Source: CAYGZA01 sp964354135 (GTDB taxonomy: Bacteria; Planctomycetota; Planctomycetia; Pirellulales; Thermoguttaceae). Taken from it: a stretch of DNA of 22,431 nt. This document shows positions 1 to 10,400 of the stretch, one piece after another. The stretch spans positions 1-22,431 of the forward strand of contig CAYGZA010000068.1 in NCBI GenBank assembly GCA_964354135.1. The letters are read 5' to 3'. The notes under the pieces were generated by a model, which ran no database searches, was not told the origin of the DNA, and worked only from the letters and a program-made list of their open reading frames with translations. The number at the start of each line of letters is the position of its first letter. Position 1 is the first letter of the stretch. Made by a program: the position numbers and the translations under genes.

Positions 1-3000
1 TGCTGCCGCGCGGCGGCGACACGGTGCTGGTGATGACGCTCAACAGCCGGCTCCTGCGCCGCCAGCGGGTCGTGGTCGCCCGAAGCGTGCTCGTGGACGA
101 AGTAACGCAGGCCTACGAGCGCCTGCACGCCACGGTCTCGTTGGCGGTCTTGCACCAGGCGGTGGACCGCTTCCGCTTCGTGGTGCCCGAGGGATTCGAG
201 ATGACCGAGGTCACCTCGCCCCGCCTGGCCCGCTGGGCGGTGGAAAAGGAGGGCCCTCGAAAAGTGCTCGACGTGCGGCTCCGCGAGCCGACCACGGAAA
301 CCGTGGTCCTGAACCTCTCGGCGGTCCGCTCGCCGGCCCCGCTGGACAAGTGGGAGCTGCCGAAGCTGGAGCCGCTGGAGGTGGTGGGTCAGATGGCGGT
401 CGTGGGCCTGGTCGTCGAGGATCGGCTCGCGGCCGAATCGCTCGCCTCGAAGGGGATGATCGCCGTCGACACGTCGGTCCTCAACCGGGCGATCCCGGCG
501 TCGGTCCTTCGGGCCGAGCCGGGTGCGCCGACGCTCCGGCCCGTGGCGGCCTACTACGCCCCGCAGGGCGACTTCGCGCTATCGGCCCGCTTTACCCGGC
601 CGCCGGTCGAAATGGCCGTCACCGCGAACGTGCTGCTGACGCTCGAAGACCGCGGGCTGAAGGTCCGCGGGGGATTCCTCTTGACTCCGGCGGTTGAGAA
701 GCTCTTCGGGCTGGAGTTCTCCGCGCCCGGCGGATGGCACGTGACCGCCGTCACCGGGCCGGACGGCAAGCCGCTTGCGTTCGAGCGTTACGGCCCGGCG
801 GATCGGCCCGGGCGGGTCCGGGTCTATCTGCCGCAGGGCGTGCCGTCCAGCCAGGATTACCGCGTTTACTTCGAGGCGTCCCACACTCCGGCCGCCTGGC
901 TGGCCGAAGGGGAACGCGCGCGAGGCGGAAAGCCGGTGCAGGTGGCGTTTCCCGTGTTCGCCGTGGCGGGGGCGACCCGCGACGTGGGCGCGGTGGCCGT
1001 CCTTGCCCGCGACGACCTGATCGTCCGCCCGGACGCCCTGAAGCAGCTCACGCCGCTGGACGAGAGCGAGAAGGACCGCTACGGCCTGACCGGTGTGGCG
1101 ACCAGCCTGGCCTACCGCTACGAGAGCCAGCCGTACCAGGCGGGGTTTTCGGTGGAGCGCACCCAGCCGCGGCTCACGGCCAGAACGTTTTCCTTCGTCA
1201 AGGTCGAGCCCGACGCCCTGGTCGCCCACTACGAACTCATCTACCGGATCGAAGAGGCCCGGACCCGCAGGCTAAGTCTCCTGCTGCCGGCGGACACGCC
1301 CGCCGCGATGGCGATCCGCGGGCTGGACAACGTGGGGATCAAGGAGTTCGGCAGCGAGCATGCCGGCGCGATGCGGCGGTGGAACGTGCTCCTGGAGGAG
1401 CCGCGCCGCGGCACCGTGCGCCTGGCCGTCGATTTCCAGAAGCCCCTTACGGCCAAAAGCAAAGGGCTGGAATTGCTCAAGGGCCATGCCCTGCCGCTGG
1501 TGCAGGCGGACGGCGTGGCTTACCAGTCCGGCCTCGTGGCGGTGGAGGGGAGCGCGGAATTGGAGGTCCAAGTCGACACCCAGGCCCGCCGCGTCCACGT
1601 CGGCGAGACGGTCGATGCCGAGTACCAGCCGGGCCGGCGGCTCTTGGGAGTCTTTGCCTTCGTCGATGCGCCGAAGCCGGGGGCGGTCACGATCGACGTC
1701 TCGCGGCATCCCGCCTATGGGCTGTACCCGGCCATCGTGCAGAAGGCGCTCTTCAGCACGCGGCTTTCGACCGCGGGCGTAAGCCACACGGAAGCGGTCT
1801 TCGAGCTGCGCAATAAGGACCTCTACCTGGAGGTCGTTCCGCCGGAAGGGTCGGAAGTGTGGTCCGTTCTGGTGGACGATAAGCCGGTCAAGCCGCAGCG
1901 CGAGGGGGAGAGCATCTTGGTGAGCGTGCCGGCCGCGCCGGTGGGCTCCAGCCGCATGCTCAGAATCGTCTACGAGACCCCGGTCAACGCGGTCGGCCTG
2001 GTGGGCGAGGTGGACTTGCCCGGCCCGACGCTCCGACTTCGAGCCGAACCGGGCGCCCCGGGCGTCGAAGTGCCGCTGGTGAACCTGCAGTGGCACTTGT
2101 TCCTTCCCAGCGGCTATGAGGTCGTTCGCAGCCGGGGCACGGTCGTGGGCCCGGTCAAGGAGCCGGAGCCGGCCGTGGTGACCGTCGCCAAGGGGATCGG
2201 CGGTTTGGCCCTGTTCCGTCCGGAGTGGCGGATGATCGCCGCCAAAGAGTCTGCGCGAGGGTACTGGACGGGTTCGATGGCCAAATCCGCCGCCAAGTCG
2301 GCGGCGCCGGCAGCGGCGAAGGCCGACTTCGCGGGGTCGCCCGACGCCACCGCGGCACCGGCAATCGAAACCGCTGAACCGGCAGTCGAAAGGGATGAAG
2401 CCAAAGAAGATCTCATGGGCATGGCGAAACACAAGGCCCCGGCCCGGGAACCGGCCAAGACCGCGGCAGCTTCCGCACCTGGGGCACAACCTGGAGGCAT
2501 GGCCGGAATGGGAATGCCGGGCGGACGGCCCGCGGCCGGCTACGCCCTGGAAGCAGCGCCAGGGACTCCCAAGACCTCTGCACAACCGCCCGTTACCCCG
2601 GGGCTGACACCGCCCCCGGCGCCGCCGGTGTCTGGCCCCGCCAAGCCGGCGGACAAGACCGTACACTACACCCGCGGCTGGAAAGGCCGCAGCAGCCTCA
2701 AGATCCAGCTCGACGAGCGCCCCGAGGCCGATACGGAGATGGTCGCGTTTCAGAGCCTGGGCGTCGAGCCGCGGCTGGTGGTCACGCTGGCCCATCGGCA
2801 GCGATTCGCGCTTTTGGGCTGGTCCGCGGCCCTGACCGTGGGCCTGATCGGCCTTGCACTATCGCGGCGCCGCGGTTGGATCAAGCTCCGGTACATCGTG
2901 CTCGTGTCTGCGATCGCCACGCTGTTGCCGCTGGTGCCCGGCTGGCGGGGATTGACCCTGCCCGGCAACATGGCGGTCTATGCGGCGGCGCTCTTGGTGC

Positions 3001-6000
3001 CCTATTATCTCCTGGCAGCACTGGCTCGCTGGTTTTTCGGGCTTGGGGAGGACCGCAAGTCTGCCAGCCGAGCAGCGGCCGCCGGCGCGGCCACGATCGC
3101 CCTCTTGGGCATCTTCTCCGCGGCCGCCCAGGCGCAGCCGCCCCAGCCGAAGACCGGGCCCTACGTGATCCAGGTGGTCGAGCCGCCGGAGCCGGTCAAG
3201 GTCCCGGAGGACGCGGTGATCCTGCCGTACGATCCGGACTCCCGGACCGGCATCCGGGAGGCCCGCCAGATGCTCGTCCCGTACGCCAAGTACATGGAGC
3301 TTTGGAACCTGGCGTACCCGGACAAGCGCCTTGAGGTAAAACCCCCAGTCTTGCCGTACGGCCTGGCGGGCGGCTCGTACGCGGCCACGCTCCAGGGCGA
3401 GGAGTTCCTCGTCCTGGAGGGCCAAATGGAGATCGACGTCTTCAGCGACCAGATGGTCGCCATCCCGCTGGGACTTGCGGGCGGTGTGCTCACCCGGGCC
3501 GAGCTGGACGGGCGGCCCGCAAAGCTCAGCGTGGCCCAGGCAGTGCCGCCTCCCAACCAGCCGAATCCGCCGCCCGCCCCGCAGCCGGCGCCCCAGGCGG
3601 CCAATCCGGCCAACGCGCCGGCGAGCGTCCCGCCGCCTCCGCCGGGCGGCGCGCTCGTGGTGCTGCACGTCTCGGGCAAGGGACACCACAAGCTCGCGCT
3701 AACGATCCGCATGAAGGTGGAGCGCCGCGGCGGCTGGCGGGTGATCGAAGGCATGCTCCCCACCGCCCCGGCCACGGCGCTGGCGATCACCATCCCGGCG
3801 CCGCAAACCGACGTCCGCCTGGGAGAGCTGGCCGACCGCCGCAGCTACGAGACCGAGAAGCCCGGCGAGCGGATCGACACGGCCGTGGGATTCGGCGGCC
3901 GGGTCAACGTCCAGTGGCGGCCCAAGGTCGGCGAGGGGCAGGTGGACCGCACCCTCACCGCGCAATCCGCGGCCCTCCTGGACGTGCAGGAGGACGGCCT
4001 GCGGCTGGTTTGGGACGTGACGCTCGAGTTCCGCCGCGGCCAGCGGGAGTCGTTCACTTTTCACGTCCCCGCGGAGTACCTGGTGGAGAAGGTCGAAGGG
4101 ACCAACGTCCGCGGCTGGGAGGTCCGCAAGGAGGAGAAGCGGCAGACGGTCGAGGTCTCGCTCTTGAAGGCCGCCAAAGAGAGCGAGCAGGTGAAGCTCC
4201 GCCTCTGGCGGGCCGGGGCGGTGGGCGAAGGCCCGCTGGCCGAGTTCGAGGCCCCCGTGGTAGCCGTCGCCGACGCCGCCCTCCAGACCGGGCAACTCAC
4301 CCTCCGCCGCAGCCCGCTCTTGGAAGTGCGGACGCTGGGCGCCACGGGCCTGAGCCGGACCGACCTGTCGGCCAAGGGCCCGGAAGCGGCCGGGGCAACG
4401 GCCGGCGCAGGGACCGAGGACAGCCCGCTGAGCCTGCGCCCGTACGAGGCGTACCAATTCTCCTCGACGTCGTTTGCGCTGCGACTGGCGGCGGCCGCGC
4501 TTCAGGGCCGCGTCACCGCGGAGGTGCAAATGACCCTGAAGATCGCCGATTACGAGCGGGGGCTGGACGCGCGGGTGAAGCTCGACGCGGAGCGGCGCCC
4601 GATCCACCGCGTGGAACTCTTTCTGCCCGAGGGGCTGAAGCTGGACCACGTTTCGGTCCCCGGTGAGTTCCAGTGGGCGCTTGGGCAGCAGGAGAAGCGG
4701 CCGCTGTTGACGGTCTACCTGGCGTCGGGCCGGTTGGGCGAGGTGCCGGTGTTGGTCCGCGGCAAGCTTGCCAGGCCGGAGGCCGCCGATCGGGCCGTGC
4801 TGCCGGTCATCGAGGTCCGCAACGTCGCGCGGCAGCAGGGCGACATTGCCGTCCAGACCGACCCGGTCTACGAGGTGAGAACCGAGGCCCTGGAGCAGAT
4901 CGAAAGCGTGCTCCGCGACCGGCTGCGGGGCTGGCTCAAGCCCGAGCAGGCACAGGTCACCACGCTCGCGTTGCACTACGAGCGGCCCGACTACCGCGGC
5001 ACGCTGCGGCTGGTCGCCAAGAAGCCGCTCGTGACCTGCCAGACGGTCACCAACGTCCGGGTAACCGACCGGGCCGTCGAAGAGACGATCCTCCTGGACT
5101 TCCAGATCGAGCAGGCGGGGGTCCGCCAACTGGCCTTCGTGCTGCCGGCCTCGATGAGCGATAGCCGCATCGAAATGCCGATGCTCCGCCAGAAGACCGT
5201 GGAGCCGTTCGGGAAGCCGGAGGACGCCCTGGTGCGCTTCCGCCTGGAGCTCCAGGACGAGGTGATGCACAAGTTCCGCGTCTCCGTGCAGAACGATCGC
5301 CTCTTGACCGCGCAGGGGCAAACCGCCCCGATTCCCGTCGTGCAGACGGGCGATACGAAGCAGCAGTTCGTGGCCCTGGAAAGCGCGGGCCGCGACGAGG
5401 TCAAGGTGGAAAGCGCCGCCGGCCTGGAGCCGATCGGCCGCCAGCAGGAGGCGTGGGGGACGCTTCAGGGGATCTTCCGCGGCAACTTCACGCAGGCGTA
5501 CCTGGTCCAAAGCGGCGCGGCGAAGCCGGCGCTCCGCTTCAAGACCGAAAAGCGAGAGGCCGTGCGGACGGCCGGCATGAGGATCTGGCTGGCGGAAACG
5601 GACCTCGTCTGCGACGCCCAAGGCGCGTACCGCGCCCAGACGACCTATCGGCTCGACAACACGATCAACCAGTTCCTGGAAGTCGAGCTGCCGGACGGGG
5701 CCACGCTCTTTGCCGCCCGGGTGGCGGGCGAGCCGGTCAAGCCGGCCCGCGGCTCCCAGGGGACGGACCCGCGCCGGATCCGCATCCCTTTGGTCAAGAC
5801 GGCCCCCGGCGATCTGGACTATGAGGTGGTCGTGAAATACGGCGGCCGGATGTCGTCGCCGGGCATCTTGAGCAGGCTCGAGTTTCCCCTGGTGCGGACG
5901 GTCGACGTCCAGGTGGAGCTGAGCCACGTGCGGCTCTATTTGCCCGAGACGCACCGCTACTTCCGCTTCGGCGGCACGATGCGCCTGGTGACCGAAGACG

Positions 6001-7409
6001 ACCTGGTCGCGGGGAAGCTCACCTACGAGCGCAAGAAGACCGAGCGGCTCCTGGACACGGTGCGCCAGGCCGACCCCTTTGCCAAGGTCCTCGCGGCCAG
6101 CAACCTCAAGAACGTTCTCGTCGAGGACAGTTCCCGGTCGATAGCCCAGGGCCGGGTCAACGAGCAGGTGAAGAAGGAGCTCGATCAGAACGATTTCGTA
6201 ATCCGCCAGGCAAAGGACGAGTTGGACAAGCTTCAGCAGGCCCCCGCCCAGGCCCAGATCGAGGACAACCGGGGCCGGATGAACGAATTGGTGAGAAACC
6301 AACGCGCCTTCCGGGCCCGCAACGTGGTGAAGGACATGGGCAGCAACTTCCAGCCCGGCCAACAGGCCCCGACCGGTGCGGAGAGCCCCGCCCAATTGAA
6401 CACCCTGTGGCTGAGCAAGAGCCAACTCGAAAACGCCGAGATCGGCGCCGGCAAGCCGGCCGAGGAGGAGTTCCAGAAGCGGGTCGGCGGCAAGAGCAAA
6501 GGGGGCGCAGTGGCTGACCAGAAGAGGGCGGCAGAGTCTGGCCAGGGCCAATTCCGCGGCCCGGGAGTGGCCCAGACCCAGGCGGGTGAAGTCCGTTTGC
6601 AGATCGACGCCGAGGAACTGGCCGGCGTACAAGCGTTCTCTCGCGATGGCCAAGCTTTGCCGCGCGACGCAGCAGAGCTTCACAGCGAAGTGGACCGGTA
6701 CAAGAGGCGGCTGGATCAGTCGCAGATGACCCAGCAGGCGGCTCCATACGGCAGCGGGTCGAGCGACCAATCGTCCCGCTCGCAGGGGGCGGCCGGCGGC
6801 ATGCGATCCAACCAACCTCGCATCGCCGAAGGGCAAGTTGCCGCCGAGGCACGCCGCGGCGTCTTCTATGACGAGTCTCTACCCCGCCGAGACGGGGCCC
6901 CGCAGGCGCCGGCACGAACACTAAGGCGCCCGGGAGCGGCCGAGCGAGCCGGGGCCGGCATGGGGCCTGTGTCGCAGGATCAGCCCGCGATGCCCGGCCT
7001 CGGCGGACTGGCCGAGGGGCAACCTCTCCCCACCGGGCTGGCGAGCCTCGATTTCGAGCTGCCCAAGCGCGGGACGGCCTACCTGCTCACCACCCCCGGC
7101 GGCGACGTGACGGTCACGGCCCGGGCCGCCTCGCGGGAATTCCTCGACGGTCAAGCGCGAGCGGTCGCCGTGGTTGCGGCCGCCGTCCTGGTCCTTTGGA
7201 TCGGGCGGCTGGCGGCCGCAGGGCTGTTCCGCCCGGTGCGAGGATGGCCCGCCGCGGCCGTGCTGATTGCCGTGGGCTTCGCGGCCTTGCTCGCGGGCTT
7301 CGTCGTCGCCGCGGTGGTCCTGCTGGTGGCCGGAATCGCGATTGCCGTCCACTGGCTTGTGCTGCGACGGCAGCGAGCGGCGACTCCAGCGGGCTCCACG
7401 GCGGCATAA
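1..7409 (+). CDS. Giant two-unit membrane-anchored protein of unknown function (5' end outside window)
   Basis: The frame is open to the left edge, so the N-terminus is missing. Residue numbers here count from a GTG at 24, which is probably internal. At least 2461 residues remain. I do not recognise a named family. Layout: beta-rich ectodomain about 1-750; Ala/Pro/Lys-rich linker about 752-879; three hydrophobic segments about 929-1007; a signal-peptide-like stretch about 1013-1037 ending AQA; a second ectodomain from about 1040; a Pro-rich linker about 1174-1210; a charged coiled-coil-prone and Gln-rich region about 2045-2330; and hydrophobic helices about 2380-2447 before a basic tail. The two ectodomains look homologous and collinear with an offset of about 1283-1300 residues: RPVAAY at 172 and RPYEAY at 1472, PEGF at 55 and PAEY at 1349, PVKP at 621 and 1904. 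It is probably an envelope protein with most of its mass outside the cytoplasm (inference). It stops at TAA, 45 bp from the convergent RND gene. Confidence 0.88.
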   Translation, partial: LPRGGDTVLVMTLNSRLLRRQRVVVARSVLVDEVTQAYERLHATVSLAVLHQAVDRFRFVVPEGFEMTEVTSPRLARWAVEKEGPRKVLDVRLREPTTETVVLNLSAVRSPAPLDKWELPKLEPLEVVGQMAVVGLVVEDRLAAESLASKGMIAVDTSVLNRAIPASVLRAEPGAPTLRPVAAYYAPQGDFALSARFTRPPVEMAVTANVLLTLEDRGLKVRGGFLLTPAVEKLFGLEFSAPGGWHVTAVTGPDGKPLAFERYGPADRPGRVRVYLPQGVPSSQDYRVYFEASHTPAAWLAEGERARGGKPVQVAFPVFAVAGATRDVGAVAVLARDDLIVRPDALKQLTPLDESEKDRYGLTGVATSLAYRYESQPYQAGFSVERTQPRLTARTFSFVKVEPDALVAHYELIYRIEEARTRRLSLLLPADTPAAMAIRGLDNVGIKEFGSEHAGAMRRWNVLLEEPRRGTVRLAVDFQKPLTAKSKGLELLKGHALPLVQADGVAYQSGLVAVEGSAELEVQVDTQARRVHVGETVDAEYQPGRRLLGVFAFVDAPKPGAVTIDVSRHPAYGLYPAIVQKALFSTRLSTAGVSHTEAVFELRNKDLYLEVVPPEGSEVWSVLVDDKPVKPQREGESILVSVPAAPVGSSRMLRIVYETPVNAVGLVGEVDLPGPTLRLRAEPGAPGVEVPLVNLQWHLFLPSGYEVVRSRGTVVGPVKEPEPAVVTVAKGIGGLALFRPEWRMIAAKESARGYWTGSMAKSAAKSAAPAAAKADFAGSPDATAAPAIETAEPAVERDEAKEDLMGMAKHKAPAREPAKTAAASAPGAQPGGMAGMGMPGGRPAAGYALEAAPGTPKTSAQPPVTPGLTPPPAPPVSGPAKPADKTVHYTRGWKGRSSLKIQLDERPEADTEMVAFQSLGVEPRLVVTLAHRQRFALLGWSAALTVGLIGLALSRRRGWIKLRYIVLVSAIATLLPLVPGWRGLTLPGNMAVYAAALLVPYYLLAALARWFFGLGEDRKSASRAAAAGAATIALLGIFSAAAQAQPPQPKTGPYVIQVVEPPEPVKVPEDAVILPYDPDSRTGIREARQMLVPYAKYMELWNLAYPDKRLEVKPPVLPYGLAGGSYAATLQGEEFLVLEGQMEIDVFSDQMVAIPLGLAGGVLTRAELDGRPAKLSVAQAVPPPNQPNPPPAPQPAPQAANPANAPASVPPPPPGGALVVLHVSGKGHHKLALTIRMKVERRGGWRVIEGMLPTAPATALAITIPAPQTDVRLGELADRRSYETEKPGERIDTAVGFGGRVNVQWRPKVGEGQVDRTLTAQSAALLDVQEDGLRLVWDVTLEFRRGQRESFTFHVPAEYLVEKVEGTNVRGWEVRKEEKRQTVEVSLLKAAKESEQVKLRLWRAGAVGEGPLAEFEAPVVAVADAALQTGQLTLRRSPLLEVRTLGATGLSRTDLSAKGPEAAGATAGAGTEDSPLSLRPYEAYQFSSTSFALRLAAAALQGRVTAEVQMTLKIADYERGLDARVKLDAERRPIHRVELFLPEGLKLDHVSVPGEFQWALGQQEKRPLLTVYLASGRLGEVPVLVRGKLARPEAADRAVLPVIEVRNVARQQGDIAVQTDPVYEVRTEALEQIESVLRDRLRGWLKPEQAQVTTLALHYERPDYRGTLRLVAKKPLVTCQTVTNVRVTDRAVEETILLDFQIEQAGVRQLAFVLPASMSDSRIEMPMLRQKTVEPFGKPEDALVRFRLELQDEVMHKFRVSVQNDRLLTAQGQTAPIPVVQTGDTKQQFVALESAGRDEVKVESAAGLEPIGRQQEAWGTLQGIFRGNFTQAYLVQSGAAKPALRFKTEKREAVRTAGMRIWLAETDLVCDAQGAYRAQTTYRLDNTINQFLEVELPDGATLFAARVAGEPVKPARGSQGTDPRRIRIPLVKTAPGDLDYEVVVKYGGRMSSPGILSRLEFPLVRTVDVQVELSHVRLYLPETHRYFRFGGTMRLVTEDDLVAGKLTYERKKTERLLDTVRQADPFAKVLAASNLKNVLVEDSSRSIAQGRVNEQVKKELDQNDFVIRQAKDELDKLQQAPAQAQIEDNRGRMNELVRNQRAFRARNVVKDMGSNFQPGQQAPTGAESPAQLNTLWLSKSQLENAEIGAGKPAEEEFQKRVGGKSKGGAVADQKRAAESGQGQFRGPGVAQTQAGEVRLQIDAEELAGVQAFSRDGQALPRDAAELHSEVDRYKRRLDQSQMTQQAAPYGSGSSDQSSRSQGAAGGMRSNQPRIAEGQVAAEARRGVFYDESLPRRDGAPQAPARTLRRPGAAERAGAGMGPVSQDQPAMPGLGGLAEGQPLPTGLASLDFELPKRGTAYLLTTPGGDVTVTARAASREFLDGQARAVAVVAAAVLVLWIGRLAAAGLFRPVRGWPAAAVLIAVGFAALLAGFVVAAVVLLVAGIAIAVHWLVLRRQRAATPAGSTAA
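3066..3143 (+). other. Internal signal-peptide-like segment at the junction of the two units
   Basis: Inside the giant gene, residues about 1013-1040 read as a basic start (DRKSASR), a hydrophobic core (ATIALLGIFSAAA) and a signal-peptidase-I-like AQA/Q site, followed at once by a Pro/Gln-rich start of the second ectodomain. It comes directly after the membrane segments of the first unit. It could be a cleaved internal signal, a fourth transmembrane helix, or a relic of an ancestral second gene. The sequence cannot separate these. Confidence 0.5.
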
Positions 7410-7454
7410 CTCACCGCAAACAAGAGGCTCGGCAAGGACCTTGCGATGCCGGTT

Positions 7455-10400
7455 CTACGTTGAATCGGCCGCACCGACGCCGTTTTCGTCCCAGCCGACA
7501 GCGGAGGGTACCGCATTGAGCCGTTCTTCCCGGGCCGGGATCGCCGCGCGCTTCTTGCGGCGGAGCAATTGGCCGATGTCGTCGAAGAAAGAATAGACGA
7601 CGGGGACCGCCAGCAGGGTCAACAGCAGCGAGAGCGTCTGCCCGCCCGCGACCAGGACGGCAATCGACCGCCGTTCCTCCGCGCCGGGCCCGGTGCCGAT
7701 CAAGAGCGGCAACATGCCGGCCACGAACGCAATGGTCGTCATGAGGATCGGCCGCAGCCGGTCGCGGTTGGCCAAGAGGATGGCGGAGAGGCGGTCCATG
7801 CCTTCGGCCCGCAGTTGGTTCGTGTGGTCCACCTGGAGGATCGCGTTCTTCTTGACCACGCCGAACAGCACGAGGATGCCCAGGGCGGAATAGAGGTTGA
7901 GCGATTCCCCGCCCAGCCACAGGCTCACCAGCCCGAAGGGCACCGCCAGCGGCAGGGAGAAGAGGATCGTGAGCGGGTGGACGACGTGCTCGAACTGCGC
8001 CGCCAGGATCAGATACATGAAGACGAAGGAGAGGACGAACGTCCAGCGGAAGTCCCGCAGGGTGCGTTCCAGCTCGCGGCCGCGGCCGAGCACGCGGGTG
8101 GTGAAGCTGGGGGGCATGCCGAGCTCGTCGGCCGCTTGCCGGAGGGCCTCAATGCGGTCGGCCAGCGCGTAGCCTGGGGCCACGTTGGCCCGCACGGCCG
8201 CCGTGCGCTGCCGGTCGATGCGGTCGATCCGCGCCGGGCTCCTGGCGAAATTCGCGTGTACGACGTTGTCCAGCCGGGTCAGTGCGGGTCGGTCGGGGCC
8301 GGCCGCCGGGGAGGCGGCCTGAGCGCCGGCGGGCGCCGCGGCCGTCTCCGCGCCCGGGTTTTGGCCCGGCTTGGCCCGGACGTAGAGCTGAGTGATCGAC
8401 TCGGGGCCGGTGCGGTCCACGCCCACCAGGCGAAGCTCCACGTCGTAGACGTCGTCCAGTTGGTAGTCGCGCCAGCGGCTCACGCGGTCGTCGCCGCCGA
8501 CGGCGATCCGCAGGGTGGTGGCAATCTCGGCCACGTCGACGCCCAGGCTGGCCGCCCGCTCGCGGTCGATCGCAACGTGCAGCTCGGGCTTGTCCATGCG
8601 GAGCGTGTTGTAGGTATCGACGATGCCGGGGATGCCCGGGATGTTCTTTTCCGGGTGCCCCCGCATCTTCGCGAGCAATTGCTCGCTGTAGCTTGCCAGG
8701 CCTTCCAGGTCCGGCCCGATGAGGGAGAAGTCGATATCGACCGGGGCGCCCTGGCGGAACGAGGTGAGGTTGCGGACGGCGATCTCGAGGTCGGGGAACT
8801 TGGCCCTGTCGAGGCGGCGGCGGGCCTCCTGCATCTTCTCCCGCTGGGTGAAGTTGCCCCGGAGCGCGGCCATCGGATGGCCGGCAAGCGTCTCGCGCCA
8901 CAGCCGCGCCAACGAGAAGCGGCGGCTTTCGATGTCCTCCAGGCGGACGAAGACCTGGCCGGAGTTGACCCGTCCCAGGCCGCTGGAGCCCACGGTGGTC
9001 AAGAGGGTCCGCACGCCGGCTACCTGGCGGAGCTCGGCCTCGACTGCCCGCAGGGTGGCGTCCATGGACTTGATCGTTGCCCCTTCCGGGGCGGTGACGC
9101 CCACCTCGAACTCCGATTCGTCCACGTTGGTCGGGATGTAGTCCTGCTTGACCAGCCTATAGAGCGGGACGTTCGAGGCGATCACGGCCAGCGAAAGGAC
9201 CAGCACCAGCCAGCGGTGCCGCATCGTCCAGCGGAGCGAGGCCATGTAGCCGACCTCGATCCCATGGTAGAACCCGCGCCGCGAGGCCGGCTCGGCGCCG
9301 CCGGCCGCCGCCGGGCGCAAGAGCCGCGAGCTCATCATCGGCGTGAGCGAGAAGCTCACCAGGAGCGAGACCAGGATCGCCACGCTGGCGGTCAGACCGA
9401 ACTGAAAGAGCATCCGCCCGGTCACGCTGGAGAGGAACGACACGGGCAAGAAGACGATCACCAGCGAAAACGTCGTGACCATCACCGCCAGGCCGATCTC
9501 CTTGGTGCCCGCCACGGCGGCCCGCATCGGCGGCATGCGCTTCTCTTCGATGAACCGGAAGACGTTCTCCAAGACCACGATGGCGTCGTCGATCACCACG
9601 CCGACCATCAGCACCAGGGCGAGCATGGTCACGTTGTTGAGCGTGAAGTTCATCGCCCGCATCATGCCGAACGCGGCGATCAGCGAGGCCGGGATGGCCA
9701 CCGCCGCGATGAGCGTGGAACGCCAGGAGCGCATGAACAAGAGCACGACCACGGTGGCCAGAATGCTGCCGACGACGAGGTGCTTTTGGACCTCGTGCAT
9801 GGCGGCCTGGATGTAGCGGGACTGGTCCTGGATCACGTCCACGGAGACGTCCGGCGGCAAGAGGGCGCGGCTCCGCTCCAGCCGCTTCTTGACGTTCTCG
9901 ATCACCTCGACGGTGTTCTCGCCCGACTGCCGCTGCACCTGGAGGACGACCGCCTGCGTGCCGTCGAGCCGGGCCAGCGTGCGGACCTCCTTGGTCCCGT
10001 TGACCACTTCGCCCAGGTCGCGGAGCCGCACGGGGGTGCCGTTGACCGTGGCGACGGCCATCTCGCGGAAATCCTCCGGCGTGCGGAAGCGGCCCAGGGT
10101 CCTCAGGCTCAGCTCGCGGAACCCGGCGTCGACGCGGCCGCCGGGGATGTCGGCGTTTTGCCGCACCAGGGCCTCGCGGACCTGCGCGATCGAAAGCCCG
10201 TAGTCGGCCAGCCTGCGGGCCTCGATGTTCACCTGGACGGCGCGGTCGGCGGCGCCGGCGATCGTCACCTGACCGACGCCGGGGGCCGATTCGATGACGT
10301 CCTTGACGTGGCGGTCGGCCAGCACGAAGAGCTCGCGGGGATCCCGCTGGCCCGAAACCGCCAGGGTCATGATCGGCGAGGCGTCGAGGTCCTGTTTCCG

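Noticed and set aside
3699..6836. A 1045-codon open frame antisense to the giant gene
   Set aside because: High GC makes stop-free antisense frames common. Its translation is rich in His/Arg/Gly/Pro with no domain motifs, while the sense frame has clear modular homology.
7430..7451. Weak hairpin (CGGCA/TGCCG) between the convergent giant and RND genes
   Set aside because: A five-base stem with a 12-base loop and no T-run is too weak to call a terminator.
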